DNA of 64,000 nt from Owenia fusiformis (GCA_903813345.2 CAIIXF020000010.1:25072425-25136424), one strand, 5' to 3'; numbered from the stretch's first letter, positions 11,083 through 22,085 are shown. Notes: generated from the sequence alone by a model not told the origin. Made by a program: numbers and translations.

Positions 11083-11154
11083 AATTCACGGTGGTGTAGT
11101 GGAAGAATGCTCGCTTAGCACGTGGGAGGCCCGGGTTCGAATCCCGCATTTGCC
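11083..11154 (+). tRNA. tRNA-like sequence, anticodon loop reads AGC (Ala); probable pseudogene or SINE head
   Basis: An A-box-like TGGTGTAGTGG (11,092) and a perfect B-box GGTTCGAATCC (11,134-11,144) are spaced as in a tRNA. The anticodon arm CTCGC-TTAGCAC-GTGGG pairs (with G-U) and places AGC at positions 34-36. A T-run follows at 11,155. However, the acceptor stem does not pair: the 5' segment before TGGTG is unrelated to ATTTGCC. I therefore read this as a degenerate tRNA or the head of a tRNA-derived short element, not a functional gene. Confidence 0.5.
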
Positions 11155-11171
11155 TTTTTATTTTTTTTAAC

Positions 11172-11998
11172 TACTACTTTTTTCAAGGCCTGACTTCGTC
11201 GCTAACATGCTAAATATAAGAGTTAGCTGACGTTTGGGAGTCTGACTTACCTTCTAAAGGTTAGAACCCGAATCTTAATGAAACCATATCACCTTTGTTC
11301 CGTCAGCCATGGAGCATTTGCCACAACATCCAAGAGGTAAATCATGGATCGAGAAAATGAATGATTTCCTTGTAAGTTCCGGAAGTTTCAATACGAAAAA
11401 TTACCGAACATATGTAAAAACCGAATATTTGTTCGTTGTTTTCACGATTTACAGGTTCGTTTGTTCTTCAATGTTTTGGTCTAAATTATAAAGCATCACC
11501 AACAGGTCTTACTCTATTAATCGACTAATACAGCAGACGGCTCATCTACGTAGCATTTCATTCAGACCAATAGTGGGAGTGTAGATCACGCAGTTTCGTT
11601 CGTTGCGTACTTCACTTGAAATTGGTAATTTTAAATATTGACTACTTCACTTAGCTTGGCGGATGTAGAACATTGCTTAATATTCTTTTAATTTTCACAC
11701 CACACATGCTTGGTTGACACGTCAACAAAGTAAAGTTCAAGGGTCAATGCGTTATTTCGTGATAACTACAACGCCTTCCCGGAAGTCAACATTGATGAAA
11801 AATGAAAAAGTCGGAAAAGCATTTACGCTAATTTCTATCAAATGCTATGTTTATGCATCATCATTGACGCAACAAAGGTGATATGGTTTCATTAAGATTC
11901 GGGTTCTAACCTTTAGAAGGTAAGTCAGACTCCCAAACGTCAGCTAACTCTTATATTTAGCATGTTAGCGACGCAGTCAGGCCTTGAAAAAAGTAGTA
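11172..11998. mobile_element. Element X, 128-bp terminal inverted repeats
   Basis: 11,172-11,299 and 11,871-11,998 are almost perfect inverted copies, starting TACTACTTTTTTCAAGGCCT and ending ATATCACCTTTGTT. Total 827 bp. The long near-identical arms suggest fairly recent activity or strong hairpin-driven correction. The inside holds a short exon-like frame (11,309). No clear target duplication; superfamily not assigned. Confidence 0.85.
11309..11371 (+). other. Exon-like open frame with splice-donor-like end inside element X
   Basis: An ATG eight bases inside the left arm opens a 21-residue reading frame (MEHLPQHPRG...NDFL) ending at CCTT followed by GTAAGT, a textbook donor, at 11,372. A pyrimidine-rich stretch ending ACAG occurs at 11,454. 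This could be a remnant first exon of a transposase or of a captured host gene. It is short and I recognise no family. Confidence 0.25.
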
Positions 11999-13621
11999 AA
12001 TGATTGTTCTTTGACATTACGCAGATAATTTTTTTTTTATTTACGTAAAGTTTATATTAGAGCTTGAAAATGTAAAAACAATATATGTCAACATATTGCG
12101 TTTTGGAGCGATGTGCAGGTTTAATGTATTCAAGCACATTCGAATGTGAACGTTTCTTACCTCCTCAGTAAAAATATTTGTGCTTTTCCCATCACATTGT
12201 AACAGTGGCGCATCGTGCATATTTTCAGGAGGTCAAATTTTTTATATAGTTTAAAGAGAACCGTCTTTTGATTTTATCAACTTTGATTCAATTTGGATTT
12301 GTATAGTTAAGAATCTAATGCCAACTAAATAAGTAGATTCTTTGTTTTGCGTCCTACAAAATCCAAAGCATGCAAGGGTACAAGGAAAATAAACACAAAC
12401 CATCAAGAAAAAGCTTGCAAGCTAGGTCATATCAGGTTCGTATAACCAGCTTTTGCCAATTTAAGTTTTTCAAAAGGATCAAGGGGTGAACATTTGACAA
12501 TTTTCAAGTGGCCCAGAAATCTTGAAAATGCTCAGAATCGTGAAAAATTGTACTGATTTTGAGAGAATATTTGGCCAATGGAGTGGTCCACTTGAACCCA
12601 CGAATGTCCCCCCCTGAATATATACATTTTAAGGGGCATAAAGGTTATTACAAACACATCTATACAACTATATAGACATAGATATGAAACATTTCAGAAC
12701 TAGATAACAGCAACGCGAGGTGGAGCAAATCCCATCGAACTTTTGATCTCAAAATCGTTCAACTACTTTTCAAGTTTTAGTAAAAAAGTGGTTATAATGA
12801 AAACACGCGCTACGCGCTAACGCGCCACGCGCCAATGCGCTAATAGAAAATGATCCTTCCCCAACGATGTGTGCGCATGTTTTAAGCGCATGTTTATGAT
12901 TGGTCTATACCCTTGGCCCAGGGACATGTATAATTAGGGTTATGACTCCCTGGGAACTTGTCAAAACATTGACACTTCAAAGACTGTATAAATCACCGCT
13001 AACCTGTCAATCAGACTTTGATGTGAACTTTGCGGCCGCAGGAAATAAACAAAGCCTCTCGAAAATTACACTTTTCAAGTTACGATTTCTCTAAAAATAT
13101 AAGACCAATTAAGATGTTCTTCACACCGTTAAAAACAGAATTCAACTTCAATTTAGGAAATAATTCCAAAACTAAATGAACGTGTACTTTTCTCTGTATT
13201 TGACCTGAAAGAACATGAGTAACTTAGAATTAATAAATATTTACGGCCAATTACCGGACAATGATAAAACACGCTGGTCGGGTTTACATTACTTTTTAAA
13301 TCGTCTCTTATTTAAAACTTTAATTCCAAATGAAATACAATCCTGTTTTCAACAATATTCCTGGTAAAATAGGTAATACAACATTCACTGGGACTGACGT
13401 AATTCAAAACTTTTCAAATCTAAAATCAAATTTTAGAAAAACGAAAGCAAACATGAAAGGGGGGTTCATAGGGGTCTTGGAAATCCATATACACTATTTT
13501 TCACAAGCCCCTCAGCGTTTTTCACCCCTTTTACATGTATAACATACAGTGTATGCAATATTTTTCACATCTCCCTATATAGACGGTGAACCAACACGAT
13601 CCTCAGAGACCCAGAGGGTGC
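11999..13621. other. No gene; fragment of Rep-K start and a CGCG-rich patch
   Basis: Mostly unrecognised. At 12,706-12,790 ATAACAGCAACGCGAGG and CAAATCCCATCGAAC match the left end of Rep-K. At 12,803-12,842 there is a short run of ACGCGC/ACGCGCTA words. Frames of 60-70 residues at 12,900 and 13,330 show no domain. Confidence 0.45.
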
Positions 13622-13627
13622 ATGAAT

Positions 13628-14029
13628 CAGGCCTGTCAACTGTCCCGCAATTTGCGTATTTGTCACGCATTTGCTGAAGAATTTGAAGTCACGCCAGTTA
13701 TTTTTGCGTGACAGAAAATGTCACGCAAATACGCATTTTACCTGGTAATTGTCAAGCAAAAATATTTCTGTAGAAAAATTTCTAAAAAAGATCGTCTACA
13801 CAGCAAAAATACGAACGTCGGAAAAAAATGTACGCATTTCGTTCGGACTTTTCACGCGAATTACGTATATGTCACGCATTCCGTTCGAAATTTCTCGTAC
13901 CTACGAATATATAACATAATTAGATTATGAGAAAACGTCCAGATTTGGACCAAGGTGTCCACATTTTGAGGGGAGGTGTTCAACATTTCCAAGTCACTCA
14001 TGTTAGGTGTTCCCAAGTTGACAGGCCTG
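13628..14029 (+). mobile_element. Rep-B copy 4 carrying a 35-bp patch of element C
   Basis: Complete ends and a 6-bp target duplication ATGAAT (13,622-13,627 and 14,030-14,035). After the left half, instead of poly-C there is CGAATATATAACATAATTAG...GAAAACGT, which is otherwise part of element C (19,310-19,350). The copy then resumes Rep-B at GATTTGGACCAAGGTGTCC. The same left junction is seen in the chimera at 14,885-15,719. Confidence 0.9.
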
Positions 14030-14035
14030 ATGAAT

Positions 14036-14380
14036 GCACCTACTCCCTATAGTACTATATTTTACAAAAAGGTCGGGTAAATAATATATCTGTACGATAA
14101 TTTTGAAATTACCGTTGAGAAAAGTTTGGATAATATTCAGAAGGAAATAACATAATGCAAGAATCCACGTAGTATCAAATGTATAATCATACGGCAAATA
14201 GGCAGTACACAGCCCCGAAGCCAGGGGGGTTCGGAGGGTGACTTTGGAATTTTTGAAAAAGTGACCCCCCCCCGGGAAATCCTGGTTACTGTCCTGGCAT
14301 ATGGCATATAGAGACTACTATATAGAGATATGGATTACCCCCATAAATGTGGGACTGATTTTTCAAATCACCCCCACAAC
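14036..14380. other. Unrecognised DNA with C-rich patch
   Basis: No gene. CAGCCCCGAAGCCAGGGGGG at 14,211 and CCCCCCCCCGGGAAATCCTGG at about 14,266 look like a strongly diverged relative of the I family, but I cannot define ends. Confidence 0.4.
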
Positions 14381-14542
14381 CAGGCCCGTAGCCAGAGGGG
14401 GAGCTGGGGGAGCGGAGCTCCCCCTCTGGCCAGAGATTCTTTCAAAATCATGCAGTTTTTCACCATTCTGAGAATTTTTTTCATGATTATTAGCCAAAAT
14501 TGTGAAAAAGCTTCCCCTGGAAAAAAGCTGGCTACGGGCAAG
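14381..14542. mobile_element. I-family miniature element copy 1 (162 bp)
   Basis: Left end CAGGCCCGTAGCCAGAGGGG and right end AGCTGGCTACGGGCAAG are inverted repeats. The interior AGCTCCCCCTCTGG and ATTCTGAGAATTTTT is shared with copies at 27,638 and 28,062. CCCCCACAAC occurs immediately on both sides, giving an apparent 10-bp duplication that is longer than for its siblings. CAG-type ends suggest hAT affinity (inference). Confidence 0.8.
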
Positions 14543-14687
14543 CCCCCACAACTACTTGTGTATTGAAATCCCAAATTTATGGGGATAAGCTGGATCTGCA
14601 GTATTTATTCAAACTGCCTTTAAATTTCATAATAGGCTTCTTTAATTCTTTTAAAACATATGTTTATTTAACTTATACGATGCCATA

Positions 14688-14884
14688 TACGAAAAATTTC
14701 GAACGAAATGCGTGACATATACGTAATTCGCGTGAAAAGTCCGAACGAAATGCGTACATTTTTTCGCGGGACATTTAAGGGATTTGCGTGATTGCGTGAT
14801 TGCGCTAATAGGCCAAAAATTCAGAACAATACTTTGCATTTCTGGCGTCATGAACAACTATATGAAACGCTTACCCCCATAATG
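14688..14884 (-). mobile_element. Fragments of Rep-B and Rep-D, minus strand
   Basis: 14,688-14,764 is the inner half of Rep-B reversed (AAATGCGTGACATATACGTA). 14,765-14,884 is the right part of Rep-D reversed (GGGATTTGCGTGATTGCG, then CGCTTACCCCCATAATG). They are the remains of a reversed Rep-D interrupted by the next elements. Confidence 0.65.
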
Positions 14885-15156
14885 CAGGCCTGTCAACTGT
14901 CCCGCAATTTGCATATTTGTCACGCATTTGCTGAAGAATTTGAAGTCACGCCAGTTATTTTTGCGTGACAGAAAATGTCATGCAAATACGCATTTTACCT
15001 GGTAATTGTCAAGCAAAAATAATTCTGTAGAAAAATTTCTAAAAAAGATCGTCTACACAGCAAAAATACGAACGTCGGAAAAAAATGTACGCATTTTGTT
15101 CGGACTTTTCACGCGAATTACGTATATGTCACGCATTCCGTTCGAAATTTTTCGTA
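14885..15156 (+). mobile_element. Rep-B copy 6, 3' end replaced by element C
   Basis: Starts CAGGCCTGTCAACTGTCCCG and is collinear with Rep-B to TTTTTCGTACC. It then runs without a break into element C sequence (CGAATATATAACATAATTAG). The Rep-B right end is missing. Confidence 0.85.
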
Positions 15157-15719
15157 CCTACGAATATATAACATAATTAGATTATGAGAAAACGTGTAAG
15201 ATTTGTTTTGAATTCACAAAAATGTATGTAACATCCTTCAAAATTGAGCTAGAAGCTTCAAATAAAAAGTATATTTAAGGCTCTTTTCTTCCTCTATCGT
15301 CATGGCCATATTTTCATCGGTTAGGGGGGGGGGGGTGCGATCGCACCATCGCACCATCTCCTGGCTACGCTTATGACATTGTAAGACATAACAATTTACA
15401 ATTCAGTGGACATTTTGTCGAAAATTGGGATAACTTAAATTATGATTAATAATCAAAATCATGTAAATTAACACGTCACCTCCCTGCTAAAGCAACGATA
15501 GCTATTTACAGATTTAAATCATAATCAAAACAATTCACGTACCAACAAACGAACTATTGAAAATAGAGTAAGATTGATTTGTCTTGTTTTTCAAATCGTC
15601 TTACAATGTCATTGGCGTAGCCAGGAGGGGGTGCGATCGCATCCCCCCCTTTCATTACCAATAGAAATATGATGATAGAGGACGAAAAGAGCCTTAAAAT
15701 GCTTTTTATTTGAATATCA
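15157..15719. mobile_element. Element C copy 3, both termini lost
   Basis: Body of the foldback element C: AGATTTGTTTTGAATTCACA, the GGTGCGATCGCACC words, and their inverted partners near 15,640 and 15,690. The terminal AGGGTTTGTA and CCGGGTACC parts are absent on both sides. Complete copies are at 19,214-20,056 and 25,319-26,229. Confidence 0.8.
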
Positions 15720-16097
15720 GCGTCCATTTATTGTAACTCGCATTTGCTAACATTTGCTCAGTTCTGAGATGAAGGCCACACGGATAGTAAAAAGTCCAAC
15801 GTTAGAACTATTTTTGACCTACATCCCTATTTTCGTAATTAAAATGAAAGTTGAACCCTTCCTCTTTATTTTGATACCAAACAACAGCATGCTAGGTACT
15901 TAAAATTAGGCAAAAACTTAGCTTCTTTTATAAGATAAGATAATCACAATATAGGGGATTGCAACAATTTGGAAATTCGCGGAGGTCAAAAACCACATTT
16001 GCGGGACTTCGCGGGACATTGCGGGACACGCGAATTAGTCTAATTTTGATCAAATTCGCGGGATAATCCCGCCATTTGCGGGACACTTGACAGCTCT
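15720..16097 (-). mobile_element. Rep-D fragment 3, minus strand
   Basis: Reverse complement of the first 430 bp of Rep-D, ending at its terminus TTGACAGCTCTG (16,086-16,097). It includes the tandem GCGGGAC words and the GGTATCAAAATAAAG block seen as its complement. Confidence 0.8.
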
Positions 16098-16499
16098 GAG
16101 CGATGTATGAGTCTGTTCTACTGCGCGCTGATTGGTCAACAGTGATCAGTGACGTCAGGGTCAAGTGAGGTCACCTGCTTGACCACTGAAAACATTAAAT
16201 TTGGAGAAAATCGGGACAAACTGAGCATGGCATAAGTAAACAATATTGCAAAATATTACACAGGATTAAAAGACCGAAACTGTTCGGAAAGTTCCTAAAT
16301 TTAGTGTTATTAAAATCTTGACCGGAAGTTAAAAATCCAGTGTCCTTGAGGTGTCACTACGGTAAATCATTGAAAAATATTGAAAAAATCACAAAATTCC
16401 AGTTCTGGGGTACATATCGCCATTTTCGAACGAACTAGCCCATATAATGACTATATTTCTGCGTTCCCCTATACATAACCTTCATCTTGACGGGGTCCG
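16098..16499. other. No feature recognised
   Basis: Includes CTGCGCGCTGATTGGTCAAC and TGACGTCAGG near 16,120-16,160, similar to the left end of element H (23,211-23,250), so an H-like relic is possible. No gene. Confidence 0.35.
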
Positions 16500-16682
16500 C
16501 GCATTATACCGAAACCCATTCCACCGAAACCCATTATACCGAAACCCATTCCACCGAAACCCATTACACCGAAAACCATTATACCGAAAACCATTATACC
16601 GAAAACCATTATACCGAAACCCATTATACCGAAAACCATTGTACCGAAAAGTATTGTACCGATGCGTATTGTAATGAAAAGT
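16500..16682 (+). repeat. 15-bp minisatellite array 4
   Basis: About twelve units of CCGAAACCCATTATA with ATTCCA and AAACCA variants. Same core and period as the other 15-bp arrays; open frames across it on both strands are period artefacts. Confidence 0.95.
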
Positions 16683-17457
16683 TTTTCCAATGTGGCTGTA
16701 ATTTCAATTCCTCATTGGAACCGTTGACTCTTTAGTTTTAAGGATGAACAAAAATGGTACAAGAACGGGCCCTTGAATACCAAGAATTCATATCAAAATG
16801 AAAGATGCTTAAGTTATTTATCAGTATTTATAGACGAACAGCCCACGCTTCTTAGATTTTCATAAAACTATATATAATATCAAAGAAGCACGGTCTGAAT
16901 CTGAAATTTCTTAGGCTACACAATACTACAATACACTACACAAGTGTCATCATGTATTTTCAATTCAATTCAATTAAATTAAATTTATTTATTTTTTTAA
17001 TTAATATAATATACACTATAAAAACAAGCCGCTAGACACCCTAGTGGGTATAATGCGGTTTAACAGAAATGTTAACAGAAATTTATACCGAAAAGCATAT
17101 CTTTGCCTGGTACAGCCTACAGCCTGTTGCAGTCTATTTGAAACTTTTTTCGATAAAACCCCCCTCACCTGAACGAATCCACTAAACGAAGTCTTTCGAA
17201 TAGGAATTGAGTATAATTCGTTCCCATTAGCACGTGTACGTTGTACATTGTTGGGGTGTTCGTATGTGTAAGTATCCATTCGGAAAGCTTCGGAAGCATG
17301 CGCAAAGATATGCTTCGGTTCGCATGTTTACGTTCCCAATCGCCAGAATTGACATCTCAAGACTGCGTTTGGTGGATTCGTTCATATGTGATGGGTCCTA
17401 AAGTATAACAAAAAGCTTAACAAAACTTTTGCGATCATTTTCATAATTGCATTTCAC
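16683..17457. other. No feature recognised
   Basis: AT-rich DNA with a TTCAATTCAATTAAATTAAA stretch at about 16,960. An 87-residue minus-strand frame (17,016-17,279) has no recognisable domain. Confidence 0.4.
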
Positions 17458-17645
17458 TCAATGCCCATGGGCCTTTATAAAGAGGAAATAAACTTTCCGC
17501 ACACGTACCCCTCTTGAAATAAATGCCAATACGCCAATAGGCTAGGTCTACCACTACGTTGTTTTTACGCCCATGGGACTTTATAAAGAGGAAATAAACT
17601 TTCCGCACACGTACCCCTCTTGAAATAAATGCCAATACGCCTATT
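17458..17645 (-). repeat. 106-bp tandem duplication with GCCCATGGGC
   Basis: CCCATGGG(C/A)CTTTATAAAG followed by GGAAATAAACTTTCCGCACA and CCTCTTGAAATAAATGCCAA is repeated at an offset of 106 bp with very few differences, so the duplication is recent. The 64-residue minus-strand frame simply repeats the peptide PLYKGPWAL-like phrase twice. Confidence 0.85.
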
Positions 17646-17915
17646 CACGACAAACTCCGGTACAAAGAAATTAATATTTAATATTTATTTAATATAAAGC
17701 AAGATGTTTGTGATTTAAATCTAAAAATAACCGTTTTACAGAACCGATCCCCCGACCCATCAAATTTTAATTTATTCCATTAATTTTTTATGAAACATAA
17801 GTTGTTCATGTGTTTGTACAGAAGGTGTAAAAAATAATTGAATTTTAATTGACTTTTACACTTTTATACTTTTTTACACTTTTATATTCAGCATTGATTT
17901 CGTTCGGTGGAATAA
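17646..17915. repeat. Low-complexity ACTTTTACACTTTTATA patch
   Basis: At 17,820-17,890 short TTTTACACTTTTATACTTTT words recur with their complement AAAGTGTAAAA nearby. The rest is AT-rich spacer with no gene. Confidence 0.5.
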
Positions 17916-17916
17916 T

Positions 17917-18050
17917 AAGGGAGTTTAAGCTTGCATATAAAATGGAAAGGCCAACCTATACGTATGACCAATCGCCCATACAAATGCATCGCTTAAATAA
18001 CTTACGTATGCGATAAGGTTGTTAAAAACAGTGCAAGCTTAAACTCCCTA
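17917..18050. mobile_element. Small inverted-repeat element V (about 135 bp)
   Basis: AAGGGAGTTTAAGCTTGCA at 17,917 is mirrored by TGCAAGCTTAAACTCCCTA ending 18,050. The interior is CGTATG/CATACG rich and partly palindromic. It is a typical miniature inverted-repeat element; flanks are A/T-rich so the target duplication cannot be resolved. Confidence 0.7.
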
Positions 18051-18390
18051 TTATTAAAACTTAGCTTGTATTCGCGAATACAACTATACCGGCTGTCGGC
18101 TACAGGATTAACCTTCTATTTTATGGGCAATGGCTACTCTGTTTAGATAGCTTTATACTTGAAGCCAGGATATACAATTCAAGAGGATGATCAGCTCCTG
18201 GGGATCGTCTATATTTCATATATCATCGTGTGTTAGTTTAAATGGTTAAATTTAAATGAGCTGGTCAATCTCCAATTTGTGTTTCTTGCTTGTTTTGTAT
18301 CCGTTATAGTTTATCAATTAATATATCAATATACATTGATAATCCGGGCCGATAATCCTCAGGCCTTGAACTTCAAATATCATGGTTTCA
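18051..18390. other. No feature recognised
   Basis: Spacer without coding or repeat structure that I can support. Confidence 0.4.
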
Positions 18391-18550
18391 ATAATGATTT
18401 TCGGTACAATGCGCGTTGGTGTAATGCTTTTCGGTACAATGCGCGTCGGTACAATGCGCGTCGGTACAATGGTTTTCGGTACAATGGTTTTCGGTACAAT
18501 GCGCGTCGGTGTAATGCTTTTCGGTATAATGGTTTTCGGTATAATGGGGT
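18391..18550 (-). repeat. 15-bp minisatellite array 5
   Basis: About ten units of TTTTCGGTACAATG(G/C), alternating CGCGTCGG and GGTTTTCGG forms, followed by GGGGTTATCCCA. Same 15-bp logic as the other arrays. Confidence 0.9.
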
Positions 18551-19213
18551 TATCCCATCATGACACTATATTTAACATAGGGTTTGCGTCTCGATTTTTA
18601 AATATCACTACGCCAACATAGGGACTCATTTTTAGGTAAAATCCCTGCTTCACCGATGAAAATTAACGAATAAAGTAGTTCCAGTTTACGGGACTATATT
18701 CTTGCGATTTTTTTCTTAAAATGGCACATTTAGAAAGTACTTGGCCTCAGCTTTACAGACATACCTCCAATGGCCACATTGCATACACTTAAACCTACTC
18801 AGAGCTGTCAAGTGTCCCGCGAATGGCGAGATTATCCCGCGAATTTGATCAAAATTAGGCTAATTCGCGTGTCCCGCATTGTCCCGCGAAGTCCCGCAAA
18901 ATGTGGCTTTGACCTCCGCGAATTTCCGAAATTGTTGCAATCCCCTATATTTTGATTATCTTATCTTATATAAGAAGCTAAGTTTTTGCACTTTTGAGGA
19001 GTAAAGTTTACCTAATTTTAAGTACCTAGCATGCTGTTGTTTGGTATCAAAATAAAGGGGAAGGGTTCAACTTTCATTTTAATTACGAAAATAGGGATGT
19101 AGGTCACAAATAGTTCCAACGTTGGCCTTTTTACTACCCGTGTGGCCTTCATCTCAGAACTGAGCAAATGTTAGCAAACGCGAGTTACAATAAATGTACG
19201 CTGATATCTAGAA

Positions 19214-20056
19214 AGGGTTTGTATAAAAAACCGGGTACCGGGTAGTAAATCCTCCATGCTGGGTTCAAACTTGGTACCCGGTCAAAAAAAACGGGTACCC
19301 AAAAAACGAAAAATACGAATATATAACATAATTAGATTATGAGAAAACGTGTAAGATTTGTTTTGAATTTGCAAAAATGTATGTAACATGATTCAAAATT
19401 GAGCTCGAAGCTTCAAATAAAAAGCATATTTTAAGGCACTTTTCTTCCTCTATCGTTATGGCCATATTTTCATTGGTTATGGGAGGGGGGGTGCGATCGC
19501 ACCATCGCACCCTCTCCCGGCTACGCCTATGACATTGTAAGACATAACAATTTACAATTCAGTGGACATTTTGTCATAAATTGGGATAACTTAAATTATG
19601 ATTAATAATCAAAATCTTACACGTTGCATCATGCAAATTAACACACGTCACCTCTCTGCTAAAGCAACGATAGCTATTTACAGATTTAAATCATAATCAA
19701 AACAATTCACGTACCAACATACGAACTATTGAAAATAGAGTAAGATTGATTTGTCTTGTTTTTCAAATCGTCTTACAATGTCACCCCCCCCCCCTTCCTT
19801 ACCAATGGAAATATGACCAAGATGATAGAGGAAGAAAAGAGCCTTAAAATGCTTTTTATTTGAAGCTTCTAGCTCAATTTTGAAGGAAGTTACATACATT
19901 TTTGTAAATTCAAAACAAATCTTACACGTTTTCTAATGATCTAATTATGTTGTGTATTCGTATATTTCGTTTTTTGTTTTTTTTTCGACCGGGTACCAAG
20001 TTTGAACCCAGCATGGAGGATTTACTACCCGGTACCCGGTTTTTTATACAAACCCT
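19214..20056. mobile_element. Element C copy 1, foldback element with 8-bp target duplication
   Basis: Ends AGGGTTTGTATAAAAAACCG and its mirror. The target duplication ATCTAGAA is at 19,206-19,213 and 20,057-20,064. The arms are about 300 bp and contain GGGTACCGGGTA, GATTTGTTTTGAATTTGCA and GGTGCGATCGCACC, so the whole 843 bp can fold back. Non-coding. Sits inside Rep-D; the copy at 25,319 sits at the identical site, so the composite was copied after insertion. Confidence 0.9.
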
Positions 20057-20114
20057 ATCTAGAAAATTAACCTCATTCCCTATAATTTGATGTAGATTAA
20101 TCGAACCCCTATAT

Positions 20115-20140
20115 CATGGGCTTTCAATTGAAAGCCCATG
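20115..20140. repeat. Perfect 26-bp palindrome
   Basis: CATGGGCTTTCAA followed directly by its exact reverse complement, inside the right half of Rep-D. The corresponding site in the other full Rep-D (about 26,283) has lost the second arm. Confidence 0.9.
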
Positions 20141-20934
20141 CCTACAGTATATGAATAGGTACATTTTAATATATAACATTATGGGGGTAAGCGTTTCATA
20201 GTTGGTCATGACGCCAGAAGTGCAAAGTATTGTTCCGAATTTTTGAATTTCGTGTTAGATTACGGTAATCACACCTGAAGCATGGTTTTTGTTTTTGATA
20301 AATTACAATAAAGATTAATAAATTCCTATGCGTATTTTGTGAAATTGTGTTGACGTTAATTTAAGTTACAATGTAACGGTGCATTATATTTGATTAATCA
20401 GTATCTGAAAGTTTGATTTAAGTACTTCTACACGCTTTTACATTAGTCCCAATCACGCAAATCCCTTGAATGTCCCGGGACATCCTGCAAATTTAGGTGG
20501 ATGTCCCGCGAAATCCCGCAAATTTAGGGCACTTTGTCTAAAAAATCTGTCCCTCTATGAAGTTTTTGGTGGTACACCTGTTAACTGTCCCGCAATTAGG
20601 GTGTTTGTCCCTCGAATTGTCCCGCGAAATCCCGCGAATTTGATAAAAAAAATCTATTAGCGCAATCACGCAAATCCCTTAAATGTCCCGCAAAATCCCG
20701 CGAATTTAGTAGATGTCCCGCAAAATCCCGCGAATTTTGGGCACTGGGTCTAAAAAATCTGTCCCGCGAGAAAATCTTTAGGGGTTGACAGTACTGCCTA
20801 CTATACACACCATTGAAGTTGGCATGGCTTCGTTTTTAAAGTATTAAAAACAGAATTGGTATTTACCGGAGTGACACCTTAACCTGACCCTGCTTCAGTA
20901 AACTTGATTTCTTATTTTCAAGGACAATTTTTGT

Positions 20935-21245
20935 ATTGATGTTGAACAAATATAACTTAAAACGGGAATCCTATCGACACAGGTTTTAAAGCAAATGGTC
21001 CAATAGTGAATTCCATGAGACAAAAATGGTGGCCATTTTGAAAATAGGCGAGCTTTTGAACCAGGAGTCATAGGGGGGTTTTCTATATTGATGTTGTACA
21101 AAAATAACTTAAAACGGGAATCCTGTTGACAGAGGTTTTAAAACTTGCCAATTGTTGACAGACGGACAGACAGAAGGACAGACAGACGGACAGACAGACG
21201 GACAGACAGACGGACAAGTGAGTGATTGCAATAGCTCACCATGTG
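20935..21245 (+). repeat. Rep-A copy 2 with 152-bp tandem duplication and GACA tail
   Basis: TATTGATGTTGAACAAATAT and TAACTTAAAACGGGAATCCT occur at 20,935 and again at 21,087. The second copy leads into a GACAGACGGACA tract and CAAGTGAGTGATTGCAATAG. This matches the element at the left window edge and supplies its missing upstream part. Confidence 0.8.
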
Positions 21246-21264
21246 AGCAGCTAAAAATCAGAAA

Positions 21265-22085
21265 TGTGCATTGTCAACTCGAATGTACGTTGTCCCTGTA
21301 ATTGAAATTCATGAAACCATTTGGTATTAGCTTCCAGCCCAGACTCCCATCCAGGGTCTCGGAATAGAATATGTTGAAGACTAGCACTGCCACAGAGTCT
21401 GCTTCCAGCCTGTTTGATTATTTGGCATCTGTACCATACGTTTTATTAGTTACATTGATAGATCAACTGATCTATACTAGCTCATTGAATAGGACTTTTT
21501 AAAATCCCTTTTATGATATATCTGGAAAGTTTCAAGAGTTCAATCTAATTGAAGTAATTCTGTAATTGTTCTGTTTCAATTTTAAATGCATCTGATCCGC
21601 TGTCTGTTATAGTAAAATTTTAAATGTTTGTGATTACTTTGAATTTAAAAAATAAGCAATCAAATGACCTACAGTTTATGTAAAAATAGACACATTTATA
21701 TTTATCCTAACTTTTGTATATTTCAGATAGTAATGTATAATGTGCAGCAAAGCTGTGGCCTTTTTTAATTTAGGGAGTTTCAGCCATGTTAATTTTTCTG
21801 AAAATAACATGGCAGAGAAGTATCAAAATATAAGAGGACACAGATATGATAGCTAAACTACAAAACAAACTAAAATATACAAAAGTTAGGATAAATATAA
21901 ATGTTTCTATTTTTACATAAACTGTTTCAATTTGGTCATTTGATTGCTTATTTTTTAAATTCAAAGTAGTCACAAACATTTAAAATTTTACTGTAGTGTT
22001 ATGACAAATACGTTGTCTGCATTAGGGTTAACTTTGAATTGAGTAAGTTCAACGTGACAACGTACATTCGAGTTGACAATGTACA
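21265..22085. mobile_element. Element U, 30-bp terminal inverted repeats plus 120-bp inner arms
   Basis: TGTGCATTGTCAACTCGAAT at 21,265 is mirrored at 22,066-22,085 (29 of 30 pairing over the full arm). Inside, 21,604-21,725 and 21,877-21,999 form a second inverted pair around CATGTTAATTTTTCTGAAAA. The inner core is shared with the foldback region at 34,290-35,035. Non-coding. Confidence 0.8.

Larger units (their letters stand above)
18800..20796 (+). mobile_element. Rep-D full-length copy with element C nested inside
   Basis: Left end CAGAGCTGTCAAGTGTCCCG and right end GGGGTTGACAGTACTG. The 6-bp target duplication CCTACT is at 18,794-18,799 and 20,797-20,802. Both ends are rich in TCCCGC(G/A)AA words in direct and inverted order. 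Element C occupies 19,214-20,056; without it the element is about 1.15 kb. No coding capacity, so it must depend on a transposase from elsewhere. CAG ends with 6-7 bp duplications could fit a hAT-type or Dada-type source; undecided. Confidence 0.9.
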
